This document shows, one piece after another, positions 31,913 through 41,019 of a DNA stretch of 43,793 bases. The notes beneath the pieces are model-generated. The model was not told where the DNA came from, made no database searches, and was given only the letters and a program-made list of their open reading frames with translations. The position numbers and the translations under genes were made by a program. Positions within the stretch are counted from its first letter, which is position 1; every line of letters starts with the position of its first letter. The DNA is from Ensifer adhaerens (GTDB taxonomy: Bacteria; Pseudomonadota; Alphaproteobacteria; Rhizobiales; Rhizobiaceae), in NCBI RefSeq assembly GCF_001270265.1, contig NZ_LGAP01000044.1, positions 1 to 43,793 of the forward strand, given 5' to 3'.

Positions 31913-33300
31913 TGCGGTATGTTCCGAAGAGTCTGTTCGGCCAGACGCTTCTCGTTCTCGTCACCGGCCTTGCCGTGGCGCTCATTGCCGGCTCTTGGAT
32001 CTATTCGCTTGATCGTGGCCAGGCCATCCGCGCTGCCGGTGGTTTCGCCGCCGCTCAACGCATTGCCAACCTCACGCGACTTGTCGAGGAGACGCCGGCC
32101 AGCTGGCGGGATCGGATTGTCACCGGCATCAGCGATCAAGCCTTTCGCGTCACCCTTTCGAGCAACGCTCCCGCATTCGACCAGGCGGAAAGCGATCCAG
32201 CGGTCACGCAAGCGATAAGCGACTTCCTCACTGAACAGTTGTCGCTCGGGTCAGAGCGGCGGCCACTTGTGGCGGCGACGGCAAGCGTCGGACGGGGCCC
32301 GATCATGGGTCATGGACCCGGTCCGATGATGCACGGCATGGGTCCGTTTGGCGTTTTTGGCGGATTCCGAGAGTTGCAGGTCGCGCTCCCCCTCGCCAAC
32401 GGCCAGTGGCTCACCTTCGCAACGGTCTTGCCGGAGAGCGGACCGGGTTTCTCACGCCAGTTCCTGGTGTCGATGGGGATCATGGCCGTAGTGGTTCTCA
32501 CCGCTTCAGCCTGGGCGGTACGCCGCGTTACAGCGCCACTCGGCGAACTGTCGGCGGCCGCCGAACGATTTGGCAGAGATCTGGACGCGCCGCCCTTGCC
32601 GGAAACGGGCACCATGGAAACGCGTCACGCCGCGCGCGCGTTCAACGTGATGCAGGTGCGCTTGCGTAAGTTGATCGAAAACCGCACGCGCCTGCTCGCC
32701 GCCATTTCGCATGACTTGCGCACGCCGCTCACCCTGCTTCGGTTGCGTGCCGAAAATGTCGAGGATGCTGGCGAGCGCGAAAGAATGCTGTCGGCCATCG
32801 CCGAAATGGACGCCATGGTCGGCGCCGCGCTCGATTTCGCGCGCGATGAAGCGCAAACGGAGCGCGCGCGTGCGACGGATGTCACCGCGCTCATCCAAAG
32901 CATCGTCGACGATATGGATGACGCCGGACTACCGGTCGAAATGGAGCCGTCGGAACCGGTCGTCCTGCACTGCCGGCCGCTGGCGCTCAAACGCGCGCTG
33001 ACCAACCTGATCGACAATGCGATCAAGTACGGGAAAACCGCCCGCGTTGCGACCAAGATGACACCAACGTCGCTCACGATCATGGTCGATGACGAGGGGC
33101 CGGGAATTCCGGAAATTGAGCTTACCCGCGTCCTCGAGCCCTTCTACCGTGTCGAGGAGTCACGCAGCCGCGACACCGGCGGCGTGGGTCTTGGCCTCGC
33201 AATAGCCCTGTCGGCGGTTGAGGCCCATGGTGGTCAGTTGACACTTAGGAATCGGCCGGGAGGTGGACTTTCCGCCGTGGTGACACTGCCGCGGACCTGA
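31909..33300 (+). CDS. Sensor histidine kinase with Met/His-rich periplasmic motif
   Basis: 463 residues. TM1 about 9-29, periplasmic sensor about 33-182, TM2 about 183-204, HAMP about 203-255. The H-box AAISHDLRTPLTLL has phospho-acceptor H268, followed by the N-box NLIDNAIKYG, G1 DDEGPGIP, F-box FYRVEESR and G2 GVGLGLAI. Within the sensor, residues 130-149 are GPIMGHGPGPMMHGMGPFG, strikingly like the Met/His-rich stretch of the divergent periplasmic protein. This suggests direct sensing of a soft metal such as copper or silver (inference). The gene overlaps the regulator gene by 4 bp. Confidence 0.92.
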   Translation: MMRYVPKSLFGQTLLVLVTGLAVALIAGSWIYSLDRGQAIRAAGGFAAAQRIANLTRLVEETPASWRDRIVTGISDQAFRVTLSSNAPAFDQAESDPAVTQAISDFLTEQLSLGSERRPLVAATASVGRGPIMGHGPGPMMHGMGPFGVFGGFRELQVALPLANGQWLTFATVLPESGPGFSRQFLVSMGIMAVVVLTASAWAVRRVTAPLGELSAAAERFGRDLDAPPLPETGTMETRHAARAFNVMQVRLRKLIENRTRLLAAISHDLRTPLTLLRLRAENVEDAGERERMLSAIAEMDAMVGAALDFARDEAQTERARATDVTALIQSIVDDMDDAGLPVEMEPSEPVVLHCRPLALKRALTNLIDNAIKYGKTARVATKMTPTSLTIMVDDEGPGIPEIELTRVLEPFYRVEESRSRDTGGVGLGLAIALSAVEAHGGQLTLRNRPGGGLSAVVTLPRT

Positions 33301-33389
33301 CATTGATCGCGCTCAGGATGCCTCCCACCTCATCACGCCCATCGCTTTTGTTCCGGCTGGACCAGTTCATGCCTGCGCTCGGGGTTGCA

Positions 33390-33785
33390 TCAGTGAGGCG
33401 ATTGCCCGGTTGCAATGGCCAGGTGGTGTTCCTGGTGATGCATGCCAACCGTCATCACTCCGATGAAACCGAGGCCCCGGATCTTGTCGAGATCGCTTGC
33501 CTGCGCCGGCGTCACCGTCAACGTCGCGCCGCCAGGGATTTCAGCGGCCTCAAGCCGCCAGCCGTTGACCCCGTCCATGGTCATGACATGGGCGACCACC
33601 ATCCGCCCGATCGAGGCGGCAACCGCCGGCGTGTCGCTTGTTGCCTCGAAACGAAGTCCGCCGCCGAATTCGCTCGACGAAACCTGCGTGGCGAGGGTTA
33701 CATTTTGCATGTCGATCAGATGCTGGCGCAGGCCTTCGACGTCGACGCGCGACCAATCCGTCTTCCGATCTGCCTCCAGCAGCAC
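33390..33785 (-). CDS. Small conserved hypothetical protein
   Basis: 131 residues from a GTG at 33785 with GGGAGGG about 13 bp upstream. Features: KTDWSRVDVEGLRQHLIDM near the start, and a conserved-looking end LGFIGVMTVGMHHQEHHLAIA with clustered histidines and methionines. I recall similar proteins near metal-response two-component systems in rhizobia, where they carry uninformative or misleading names; I do not assign a function. It is convergent with the kinase gene and divergent from the FTR1 gene. No signal peptide is seen in this reading. Confidence 0.7.
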   Translation of the reverse strand: MLLEADRKTDWSRVDVEGLRQHLIDMQNVTLATQVSSSEFGGGLRFEATSDTPAVAASIGRMVVAHVMTMDGVNGWRLEAAEIPGGATLTVTPAQASDLDKIRGLGFIGVMTVGMHHQEHHLAIATGQSPH

Positions 33786-33948
33786 GACGATTTCTTTCCC
33801 TCCCGAAATTGTCTACATTTTCGCTGGCGCAAAGATCCGCACAATTGCGTTCAGTAGTCATTCGCAACTGGTTGTTCCCGCAGCCGGGAATCATCTCCCA
33901 CGGACGTTTCTCGGTCTCCGTTGTTTCAGTCGTTTCGAAGGATTTGCC

Positions 33949-35510
33949 ATGAACATGGATAAGACAGTCATGACACTCGTGTTTGCTGCAACCCTTCTCG
34001 GGGCGGTGAGCAACGGGGAGGCGGCGGATGCAGAGGCCAGCGGTCTCGCCAATGTCAAGCAGTTCACCCTCGAGCATAATCACCAGCTGGTCGTGCAGGC
34101 GGAACTTCTGGAGGTCGCCGTTGCGGAGTCGCTCGAACGCGTGGCGATAATTCTGGCGGAGATGAAGGTGCTGATCGAGCGGAAGGGCGAGGCCGCTACC
34201 ATGCTGCTCCTTGCGAACGAGGCCCAGGTTCTGATTGCAGACGCCTACGGGAAGAACCTCACTGACGGCGGATACGAGGCTGCGCTGTCGCTGCTGCCGG
34301 AAATTCTGGATGAGATACTGCTGGTGGTGGAATCTGGTGACTGGGAGGGAGGCGGAGCTCAAACGGCTGGAAGCATATGCGCTTTTCGACCCGGATACCG
34401 AACAACGTCTTATGCCGCGCGCGCCAGGCCTTGCTTTGAAGATGGAGGTAGGTTTCTGGGAGGGCAGCGTCTCTCGACCAGGACTTGGGAGCCTCATCGT
34501 TGATCGAGGCCCCATCCATGCGTTCAGGCAGACGGTGATGGAGATGAAGGCGGCAACCGAGGAAGCGGGAAGGGTGCTGAGCACGCGGCTCTGCCTTCCT
34601 GCAATCCCTGGCCATCCTTTTGCGGGAGGGACTGGAAGCGGTGCTCGTACTTGCATGCATGATCGGCGCACTGAAGGCGAGCGGCGTTCCGGCTGGTGGA
34701 GTGGACGGCTGGCGTAGGCCGGCAATCAGTGGAGTCATGGCGGCGCTGGCTGGATCGTTCATCCTTTGGCTCGCCGTCGGGAAAGTGTTCGCCATGACCA
34801 CGCTACAACGCGAAATGCTTGAAGGCACTACCGCGCTAACAGCGGCTGCGGTTCTTATTTACGTAACCCACTGGATATTTCGGAAAGCCTATGTCAGCGA
34901 CTGGGTCAGGGACATCCGGCGCAAGACCGCCGCGGCAGCCGAAGGAGGCATCGACGGAAAGAGCGCCTACCTCGGTCGCTTTACCCTCCTTTCCCTAGCC
35001 TTCCTGGTGGTTTTCCGCGAGGGTTTCGAGACGGTGTTGTTCTATGAAGCATTGCTGGTCGATGCTCCCGTTCTCCCAGTTCTTGCTGGACTTTTGGTCG
35101 GCGGGCTGCTCGCCGGAGCCGCGGCATATGCGATGCTCGCCCTTGAGGTGAAGCTGCCAGTTGGAGCCTTTTTCCGGCTCACCGGAGCCTTGCTTGCAAT
35201 TCTTTGCGTCACTTTGGTTGGTAGCGGCGTCCGCGGCCTGCAGACCGCAGCTCTCGTGTCGGCGACGCCGGTGGCCTGGTTTCCGGATGTTCCCTGGCTT
35301 CAGCTATATTTCGGGCTCTATCCGGAGTCAGAAGCCTTGCTGGCGCAAGCGATTGTGGCGAGCCTGCTGATATGGTCGGTCGCATGGCTTCTGTCGGTCA
35401 AAACAAGAAGGTCGCTCGACGGCTCCGCCTGGAGGTGGCCGCCCGCCATCGCTGCCGATCGTTCCGTCTGCGACTTAACCTCTCAAAGGCCGGTCCTTGG
35501 AAAGGGGTGA
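33949..35510 (+). pseudogene. FTR1-family iron permease with two frameshifts
   Basis: Three consecutive frames form one FTR1-like protein. Frame one (33949 to about 34355) encodes a signal peptide (MNMDKTVMTLVFAATLL, cleaved near GEAA) and a helical periplasmic region. Frame two (about 34350 to 34580) continues EAELKRLEAYALFDPDTEQR to EEAGRVLS. Frame three (about 34585 to 35510) encodes SAFLQSLAILLREGLEAVLV and further membrane segments, with both iron-binding REGxE motifs (REGLE near 34623, REGFE near 35020). The first shift is in the G-rich GGGAGGGAGG at 34346-34355. The gene is inactive unless the shifts are sequence errors. It resembles the long FTR1 proteins with an N-terminal extracytoplasmic domain. 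Confidence 0.8.
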
Positions 35511-35852
35511 GGTTCTAAAGCGTCCTGGCAGTGATCCAGAGTTGAGCAGCCGCTTCCGCAGTGGCAAGCCCTTGTCTGCGAAGCGGTGCAACAACCAGCA
35601 CCCACTACCTTCAGCAAGTTGACGCGAACGGCTTTGATCCAGCGCAACGTTCTCTCCGTCCAGGGCTGTAAACTGTGAGGTATCGAGGACGGAGGAGCCG
35701 ATGCGAAAGAGCGTCCAGGATGGGGTTAGCCGCAACTGCGTAGTTACTCGCAAGCCAAAAGGGATGCGCTTTGCCGATAGGGTTCAGCGCTTCGCTCATC
35801 GATCATTGTGCACAGGTTGGACTTCCGTCTCCTCGAAGAGAACTTCCCTTAG
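35511..35852 (-). other. Gap with possible decayed regulator
   Basis: Minus-strand frames give two disconnected protein-like pieces: NPIGKAHPFWLASNYAVAAN (35799 downwards) and, in another frame, ENVALDQSRSRQLAEGS and LLHRFADKGLPLRKR (to about 35490). Together they faintly resemble a frameshifted MarR-type regulator divergent from the oxidoreductase, but I cannot establish this. No other feature was seen. Confidence 0.2.
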
Positions 35853-37568
35853 ATGAGGATAAGGCGGCTTTCGGAGTTCGACGACAACTCTATCATCACG
35901 GCGGATATCGTAATCGTGGGGGCTGGCCCTGTGGGCCTGACAATAGCCGAGGAGTGTTCCAGGGCGGGAAGGAAGGTCGTCGTCGTCGAAAGCGGGCTTG
36001 AACTCGAAAGTCCCGAGCATTCTGCGCTCAATGAAGTTGAGAACGTCGGTGAGCTTCAAACCGAGGCACAGATCCGCAAGAGGGTAGAATTTCATGGTTC
36101 GCAAGCCAAGTTCTGGACGCCTGACGTGCAGCGCTTTGGCGTTCGGTGCAGAGCGCTCGGCGGGTCCACGCACGCATGGGCGGGAAAATCAGCCCCCTTT
36201 GATGCGCTAGACTTCCAGGCTCGAAGCTGGGTGCCCTATTCCGGCTGGCCAGTCGATCACGAACACATCGTGCCCTATCTCCTTCGTGCAATGAAGGTCC
36301 TCAACCTATGCCCAAAGGCACCGCCGGAACGCTTTGACAACGAAGGGCTACGTTCATTCTACTGGCAGTTTGCTCGCTCTCGCGTCGATCGCCTTGACAT
36401 AATGCGGTTCGGACGAGAGTTCCTGGCCCGCCGGCCGGCCAATACCGACGTTCTTCTCGACGCGACAGTGAGGCACGTGGGTGTGAACGGCGATGGATCC
36501 CAGTTTTCTCACATGGATGTCGTGAGTGTTGGGGGCAAGCGCGCGCGCATTGAGGCCACGATTTGCGTGCTGGCTGCTGGCGGAATTGAGAATGCCCGGT
36601 TGTTGCTAGCGTCCACTGATGTCTTTTCGCAAGGAATCGGCAATCACTACGATGTCGTCGGGCGATTTCTTATGGACCACATCGCAGCGCGTGTGGGTAG
36701 GATCCCGACCGATCGAATGGCCGTGCTCACAAAACTTTTCGGTTTCTATGGAGTTCACCACGAAAATCGCGCGCACATGTTCGCCCATGGTCTTGCTCTA
36801 ACCACTGCTGCCCAGGAACGCGAACAGATATCGAATGCCGCTGTCTTTTTCTCGACAGAACGTGCACCAGACGATCCATGGGTCGCCTTGAAGAGGCTGT
36901 TGCGTTCGCGCAGCGACAATGTCGGACGTGATGTTCTCTCCGTTGCCGCCGGTTCGGGATTCATCGCCAGGGGGATTGGTATGAAGATCCTCTCGGACCA
37001 CCGCACGCCCAAGGTCTTCAAGGATCTTATCGTCAACACGGCGATTATGCTTTCGCCAAATCTCGTCGCCGACGAGTTCCAGTCCCGGGGTCTGCCCCAC
37101 AAGTTGTCTGGGTTGCGCATAGAAGCGATCTGCGAACAGGCTCCAAATCCGGCGAGCAGGGTCAGCCTTAGTGAGCGGAGGGATAGGTTCGGTGTGCAGC
37201 TTGCCAGGATCGACTGGCAGATTAGCGATATCGACCACAAAACTTTGTTTAAAATTGCCGAGTTATCGCATGAGGCTCTCTCGCGCGCGGATCTGCCTAC
37301 CCCGACACTTGAAGGCTGGGTAGCAGAACGGCGAACACAGGATCTCGTCATAATCGATATGGCGCATACGCTTGGCACGACACGCATGTCGGCGAACCCT
37401 AAGACGGGGGTCGTTGACATAAATTGCAGGGTTCACGGCATCAACAACTTATACATTGCCGGCGGCTCGGTGTTCCCGACCAGCGGTCACGCCAATCCGA
37501 CGTTAATGATCCTGTCGCTTGCAATCCGGTTGGCCGATCATCTGAATTCGGAACTGGAGCGAGGCTAA
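35853..37568 (+). CDS. GMC-family FAD-dependent oxidoreductase
   Basis: 571 residues. The FAD-binding Rossmann loop IVGAGPVGLTIAEE is at 21-34, followed by VVVVESG. The C-terminal GMC domain has the active-site histidine in HTLGTTRMS (near residue 504) and the terminal motif NNLYIAGGSVFPTSGHANPT (about 527-546). These enzymes oxidise alcohols or sugars to carbonyls. There is no signal peptide and no clear cytochrome partner, so the electron acceptor is unknown. The closest reading is the bacterial sugar/choline dehydrogenase-like branch. The start at 35853 has a weak ribosome-binding site. It stands alone between decayed DNA and a toxin-antitoxin pair. Confidence 0.88.
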   Translation: MRIRRLSEFDDNSIITADIVIVGAGPVGLTIAEECSRAGRKVVVVESGLELESPEHSALNEVENVGELQTEAQIRKRVEFHGSQAKFWTPDVQRFGVRCRALGGSTHAWAGKSAPFDALDFQARSWVPYSGWPVDHEHIVPYLLRAMKVLNLCPKAPPERFDNEGLRSFYWQFARSRVDRLDIMRFGREFLARRPANTDVLLDATVRHVGVNGDGSQFSHMDVVSVGGKRARIEATICVLAAGGIENARLLLASTDVFSQGIGNHYDVVGRFLMDHIAARVGRIPTDRMAVLTKLFGFYGVHHENRAHMFAHGLALTTAAQEREQISNAAVFFSTERAPDDPWVALKRLLRSRSDNVGRDVLSVAAGSGFIARGIGMKILSDHRTPKVFKDLIVNTAIMLSPNLVADEFQSRGLPHKLSGLRIEAICEQAPNPASRVSLSERRDRFGVQLARIDWQISDIDHKTLFKIAELSHEALSRADLPTPTLEGWVAERRTQDLVIIDMAHTLGTTRMSANPKTGVVDINCRVHGINNLYIAGGSVFPTSGHANPTLMILSLAIRLADHLNSELERG

Positions 37569-37858
37569 AGGCAAAGAAATGCGCTCAGGCTCCGCCGCGG
37601 GCGCATATCGCTTTTGATAGCGTGACACCTATCAACTTTACGCTTTCCCAGACGTCCCCGTTTGCCCCCGGCACCGCTCGACAGCCGTCCCGTAACCCCA
37701 CCTGCGCCGCCAACATCACGGTCAGAACAGGTCCGACCAGATGAGACGGGCGGCAGTTCGTTGGGGGGGGGAGTGCCGCCAGGGTTCGTGTCGACCGCAA
37801 CACTACTCGGGTGGGAGACGTTCGACTTTTCGCGGTTCGGAGCCCGAGACTGAACTGC

Positions 37859-38266
37859 TCACGCCGGTGTCTCCCACGGATTGATCACAGATGCGTCTGT
37901 GTCTTCGAAATCCTTGACGTTGCGTGTGACAAGGATGAGATCGTGGACGATCACGGTCGCGGCGATCAACCCGTCGATATCGCCGCGGGGGCGGATTGCC
38001 GCGATGCGGCCCCATTCGACCGCGATCTGGTCGGCTATCGGCAAAATGCGGTCGCCATGGTCGTGGCGCAGCTTGCGCAGCCATTCGGTGAGGTGCGCTG
38101 CAGTCTTCGGATCCGACCTCTGTTTCAGAGCAATGCCGCGCATGATGTCGCCGAGGGTGAGCGCACTCAGGTGGATGCTGAGCGGATCGACAGAGCGCAG
38201 CCAGGACACCGCCTGCGGCGTGCCGCGTCGCGCCTCTGAGACGATGTTGGTGTCAACCAGATACAT
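37859..38266 (-). CDS. PIN-domain toxin (VapC/FitB-like)
   Basis: 135 residues, an RNase of the PIN fold. The acidic residues are D5 (VDTNIVSE), D40 in TLGDIMRGI where most relatives have glutamate, D98 in DIDGLIAAT and D119. It would cleave RNA when freed from its antitoxin. The start codon shares one base with the antitoxin stop (TGATG at 38264-38268), giving coupled translation. The E-to-D change at the second acidic position is conservative, so activity is expected. Confidence 0.92.
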   Translation of the reverse strand: MYLVDTNIVSEARRGTPQAVSWLRSVDPLSIHLSALTLGDIMRGIALKQRSDPKTAAHLTEWLRKLRHDHGDRILPIADQIAVEWGRIAAIRPRGDIDGLIAATVIVHDLILVTRNVKDFEDTDASVINPWETPA

Positions 38267-38520
38267 CAGAAGGCCACATCGCGGCTCGGCGTCTTGGCGC
38301 GTACATTCAGCGCATCAGCGAGCTGATCGTCCCAAGCGGGACCGCCAAGCAGATCATCGACCAGCGTTGGCCGGCCGGCGCGCAGAGCGTCGTCGTCATG
38401 AGCGGACAGCACGACGGCCGTGCGCTCACCGCGCAGCGTGACAATCTGCGGCCCTTCATGGCGCGCCTTCTGCACCACCTTCGAGAATTGGTTCTTGGCG
38501 TCCTGCAGTTGCCATTCCAT
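38266..38520 (-). CDS. Phd/YefM-family antitoxin
   Basis: 84 residues. The N-terminal DNA-binding region WQLQDAKNQFSKVVQKARHEGPQ (split: DAKNQFSKVV, then GPQIVTLRGERTAVVLS) is the Phd/YefM fold; the C-terminal half is the flexible toxin-binding region. It precedes the PIN toxin in a classical antitoxin-toxin operon. A perfect 10-bp inverted repeat lies 13 bp upstream of the start and is probably its operator. Confidence 0.92.
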   Translation of the reverse strand: MEWQLQDAKNQFSKVVQKARHEGPQIVTLRGERTAVVLSAHDDDALRAGRPTLVDDLLGGPAWDDQLADALNVRAKTPSRDVAF

Positions 38521-38532
38521 CCGATTGCTCCA

Positions 38533-38557
38533 ACATAGCTAGCCTGTCTAGCTATGT
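38533..38557 (-). promoter_or_regulatory. Perfect inverted-repeat operator of the toxin-antitoxin operon
   Basis: ACATAGCTAG (38533-38542) and CTAGCTATGT (38548-38557) are exact complements separated by CCTGT. The element sits directly upstream of the antitoxin start, the expected place for autoregulation by Phd-type proteins. Confidence 0.75.
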
Positions 38558-38906
38558 ACTCTGACTTGCCGGAGAATTAAAGGGAAGCCGTTTCAGCACA
38601 TTCGATGATTCGCCCCTCAATTTATGTGGCGTTCGCCCCATGGTTGTTTTATGCAAGTGCGCAAGGATGATCCTTTTGGGTGAGGGATCGCCAAGGAGAC
38701 AATTGGAGGAACATGCCGACGGCCGCCCGACGTGCGGCGCTTCTCGACACCAAAGAACCAACCGACGCCACTTGCTCTTGCGCTCAATCGTGCAGCGTTT
38801 CCCGCAAGCTGAGCGAAGCCACTGAAATCTTAGTTTGGTTTGCCGGGCGTACGGTAGGATTACGCCGGTACACGAAAGCTGTTTCAAAAAATCGAGAGTG
38901 ATAAGC
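38558..38906. other. Non-coding stretch between the TA operon and the recombinase gene
   Basis: Short ORFs only, arginine/cysteine-rich and without ribosome-binding sites. I see no RNA gene or IS end. It may contain the lost N-terminal coding region of the recombinase in decayed form. Confidence 0.35.
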
Positions 38907-39422
38907 ATGGGCGATGCCATTGAGCCTCGTGAGGAACTGGAAGGCACGACAGCGACCGAGCAGGAGCGCGGCCTCAGAGTGCGCCTTCTTGAAGAGCGCG
39001 ACACAGCAGTGGTGCGTGACATGCGGCGGGAGCATGTTAATCTCAAGGAAGCGCGGATCTGGATTCCGCGCCTCAAGAATGGGCTGTCCGTGGAACAGCC
39101 GATCGCCGGTGACGAATTGCGGGCGATCAGACGGTGGCTCGCTACACGTCGGGACCACCTGCCATGGCTCTTCATCTCCGAGCGCAAGCAGCCATTCACC
39201 CGTCAGGCCGTCAACTACATTGTCGCCAGCGCCGCAACGCGGGGCGGCCTCGTGAATGTCCATCCCCACACGCTTCGGCACTCTTGCGGCTTTTCGCTCG
39301 CCAATCGCGGGCACGATCTACGCCTCATCCAGGACTATCTCGGCCATCGTGACCCGAAGCACACTGCCCATTACACCCGCGTCGCGGCCAGCCGCTTTGA
39401 TGGTCTGTGGGGAGCGCACTGA
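38907..39422 (+). CDS. Short tyrosine recombinase, degenerate N-terminal half
   Basis: 171 residues from the ATG at 38907 (GAGAG upstream). The catalytic C-terminus is complete: K57 in RLKNG, H121 and R124 in HTLRH, H147 in LGHRD and the nucleophile Y156 in AHYTR. The first active-site arginine should sit in a segment like YRHGLRxSE; here only RGLRV (residues 21-25) remains, followed by RLLEERDTAVVRDMRREHV, so the segment with the helix after that arginine looks deleted or scrambled. Relatives are the roughly 190-residue FimB/FimE-type recombinases of rhizobia. It may be inactive. The stop shares one base with the next start. Confidence 0.75.
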   Translation: MGDAIEPREELEGTTATEQERGLRVRLLEERDTAVVRDMRREHVNLKEARIWIPRLKNGLSVEQPIAGDELRAIRRWLATRRDHLPWLFISERKQPFTRQAVNYIVASAATRGGLVNVHPHTLRHSCGFSLANRGHDLRLIQDYLGHRDPKHTAHYTRVAASRFDGLWGAH

Positions 39423-40861
39423 TGGCCGGGCGCAGAGCAATTACCGCCGAGAGGCTGACGGCGCTTGGTGCTGAACGCATGGCCGAAATTCTTGTCACGC
39501 TCGCCGAGGAAGATCGCGACATCAAGCGGCGTTTGCGGCTGGAACTCGCCGAACAGGATGGCGGAGATGAACTTGCTGCCGAGATCGGCAAACGCCTGGC
39601 CTCGATAAGGAAGGCTTCTTCGTTCATCGATTGGCAGAAACGGCGGGAGTTCGAAAAGGATCTTGATCTGCAGCGCGAGATGATCACCGAGCGCATCGCC
39701 AAAACCAGACCCGACCTGGCATTGGACCTGATGTGGCGCTTCATGGCTCTGGCGGAACCGGTCATCAATCGGGTCGACGACAGCAATGGCGTCGTCGGCG
39801 AGATCTTTCGGCAGGCCGGTCATGAGCTGGGGGAGGTCGCGGCCAAGGCCAGGCCGGAACCGCTGCTGCTTGCCGAGCAGACATTCGATGCCGTCACCAG
39901 CAATCACTACGGCGAATATGACCGGTTGATCCCCGCCATCATGCCAGCGCTGGGCACGGAGGGCATCGATCATTTGAAAGCCAAGCTTCATGATGCCCTT
40001 GATCGACGGCCGCGACGAAATGGCGAATATGATCATGGGGCGGCCGCCATTGCCCGGACCCTGCGCGAAATGGCCGATGGCGAAGACGATGTTGACGCCT
40101 TCATCGCTCTGACCCCGTCGAAAGCACAGCAGACGCCGAGGGGCGCCGCCGGCATTGCGCGACGGCTTCTCACGGCAGGGCGCGCGCAAGAGGCGATGAT
40201 CGCGCTACAGAAAGGCGCGCCAAACCAAGAGGCCGTCGCCACGCATGATCTCTGGGTCGACGGATACCATGGTCATTTCGGCCATTCCGAATGGGAAGAT
40301 GTCTATATCGATGTGTTTGACGCGACCGGCGAGCCTGAAAAGGCACAGCAGATACGTTGGGACAGCTTCGAAAAGCACCTTCTGGTCGATCGCCTACGAG
40401 ACTACCTGAAAAGGCTCCCCGACTTTGACGATGTCATCGCCGAGGAAAAAGCCATGGCTCATGCGCTGACCTTTTCCAACATGATGTCGGCATTGGATTT
40501 ATTCATCGAATGGCCGGCGTATGATCACGCCGCCAAGCTCATCGCCCAACGGCACACGGAGATCGATGGCAATGCCTATTATCTGCTCACTCCAGCCGCC
40601 CGCGCACTCGAAGGGAACCACCCGCTCGCTGCCGTGCTGCTACGGCGCGCGATGATCAACGACACGCTGGACCGCGCGAAGTCGACCCGGTACCGCCATG
40701 CCGCCCGCCACCTTGCGGAGTGCCAGTCGCTCAACAGCGCGATTTCGGACTATGCAGATCTTGGCGATCATGCAGCGTTCCTCGCATCGCTACGGGACAA
40801 GCATCGACGCAAGGAAGGCTTCTGGGGAAGGGTCCGGGAATTCTCGGGCGAAGGGAAATAA
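39422..40861 (+). CDS. DUF6880-like protein of unknown function
   Basis: 479 residues, almost wholly helical in appearance and rich in A, E, R and L, without signal peptide or membrane segment. It starts MAGRRAITAERLTALGAERMAEIL and contains SKAQQTPRGAAGIARRLLTAGRAQEAM (split: GAAGIARRLLTAGR) and a central WVDGYHGHFGHSEWEDVYID region, the pattern I associate with the DUF6880 family. The repeated helix pairs look TPR/HEAT-like. The ATG at 39422 overlaps the recombinase TGA by one base and follows GGGGAG; the GTG at 39407 is less likely. Pairing of this family with a recombinase suggests a mobile or defence-like cassette (inference). Confidence 0.75.
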   Translation: MAGRRAITAERLTALGAERMAEILVTLAEEDRDIKRRLRLELAEQDGGDELAAEIGKRLASIRKASSFIDWQKRREFEKDLDLQREMITERIAKTRPDLALDLMWRFMALAEPVINRVDDSNGVVGEIFRQAGHELGEVAAKARPEPLLLAEQTFDAVTSNHYGEYDRLIPAIMPALGTEGIDHLKAKLHDALDRRPRRNGEYDHGAAAIARTLREMADGEDDVDAFIALTPSKAQQTPRGAAGIARRLLTAGRAQEAMIALQKGAPNQEAVATHDLWVDGYHGHFGHSEWEDVYIDVFDATGEPEKAQQIRWDSFEKHLLVDRLRDYLKRLPDFDDVIAEEKAMAHALTFSNMMSALDLFIEWPAYDHAAKLIAQRHTEIDGNAYYLLTPAARALEGNHPLAAVLLRRAMINDTLDRAKSTRYRHAARHLAECQSLNSAISDYADLGDHAAFLASLRDKHRRKEGFWGRVREFSGEGK

Positions 40862-41019
40862 CGTTCTTTATACGTTCTAGCTGTTGTCGTTTTTGAGCAG
40901 CTATGAGGTCATTGGGCCTTCCTCGTGCGGAATCAGAAACATCGACGCCAGGGCAGCCCGGATGGATACCGCGGCTTCAACGTGGTAACTTGTAATCTCT
41001 ATAGCTGAGGGCTTTTGCC

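Noticed and set aside
33550-34725. 391-codon minus-strand ORF across the FTR1 gene
   Set aside because: The plus strand encodes FTR1-like protein in three frames with recognisable motifs; the antisense frame also overlaps the better-supported small gene at 33390-33785.
37569-37858. Possible small genes between the GMC oxidoreductase and the PIN toxin
   Set aside because: Only proline/alanine-rich short frames without ribosome-binding sites; treated as intergenic.
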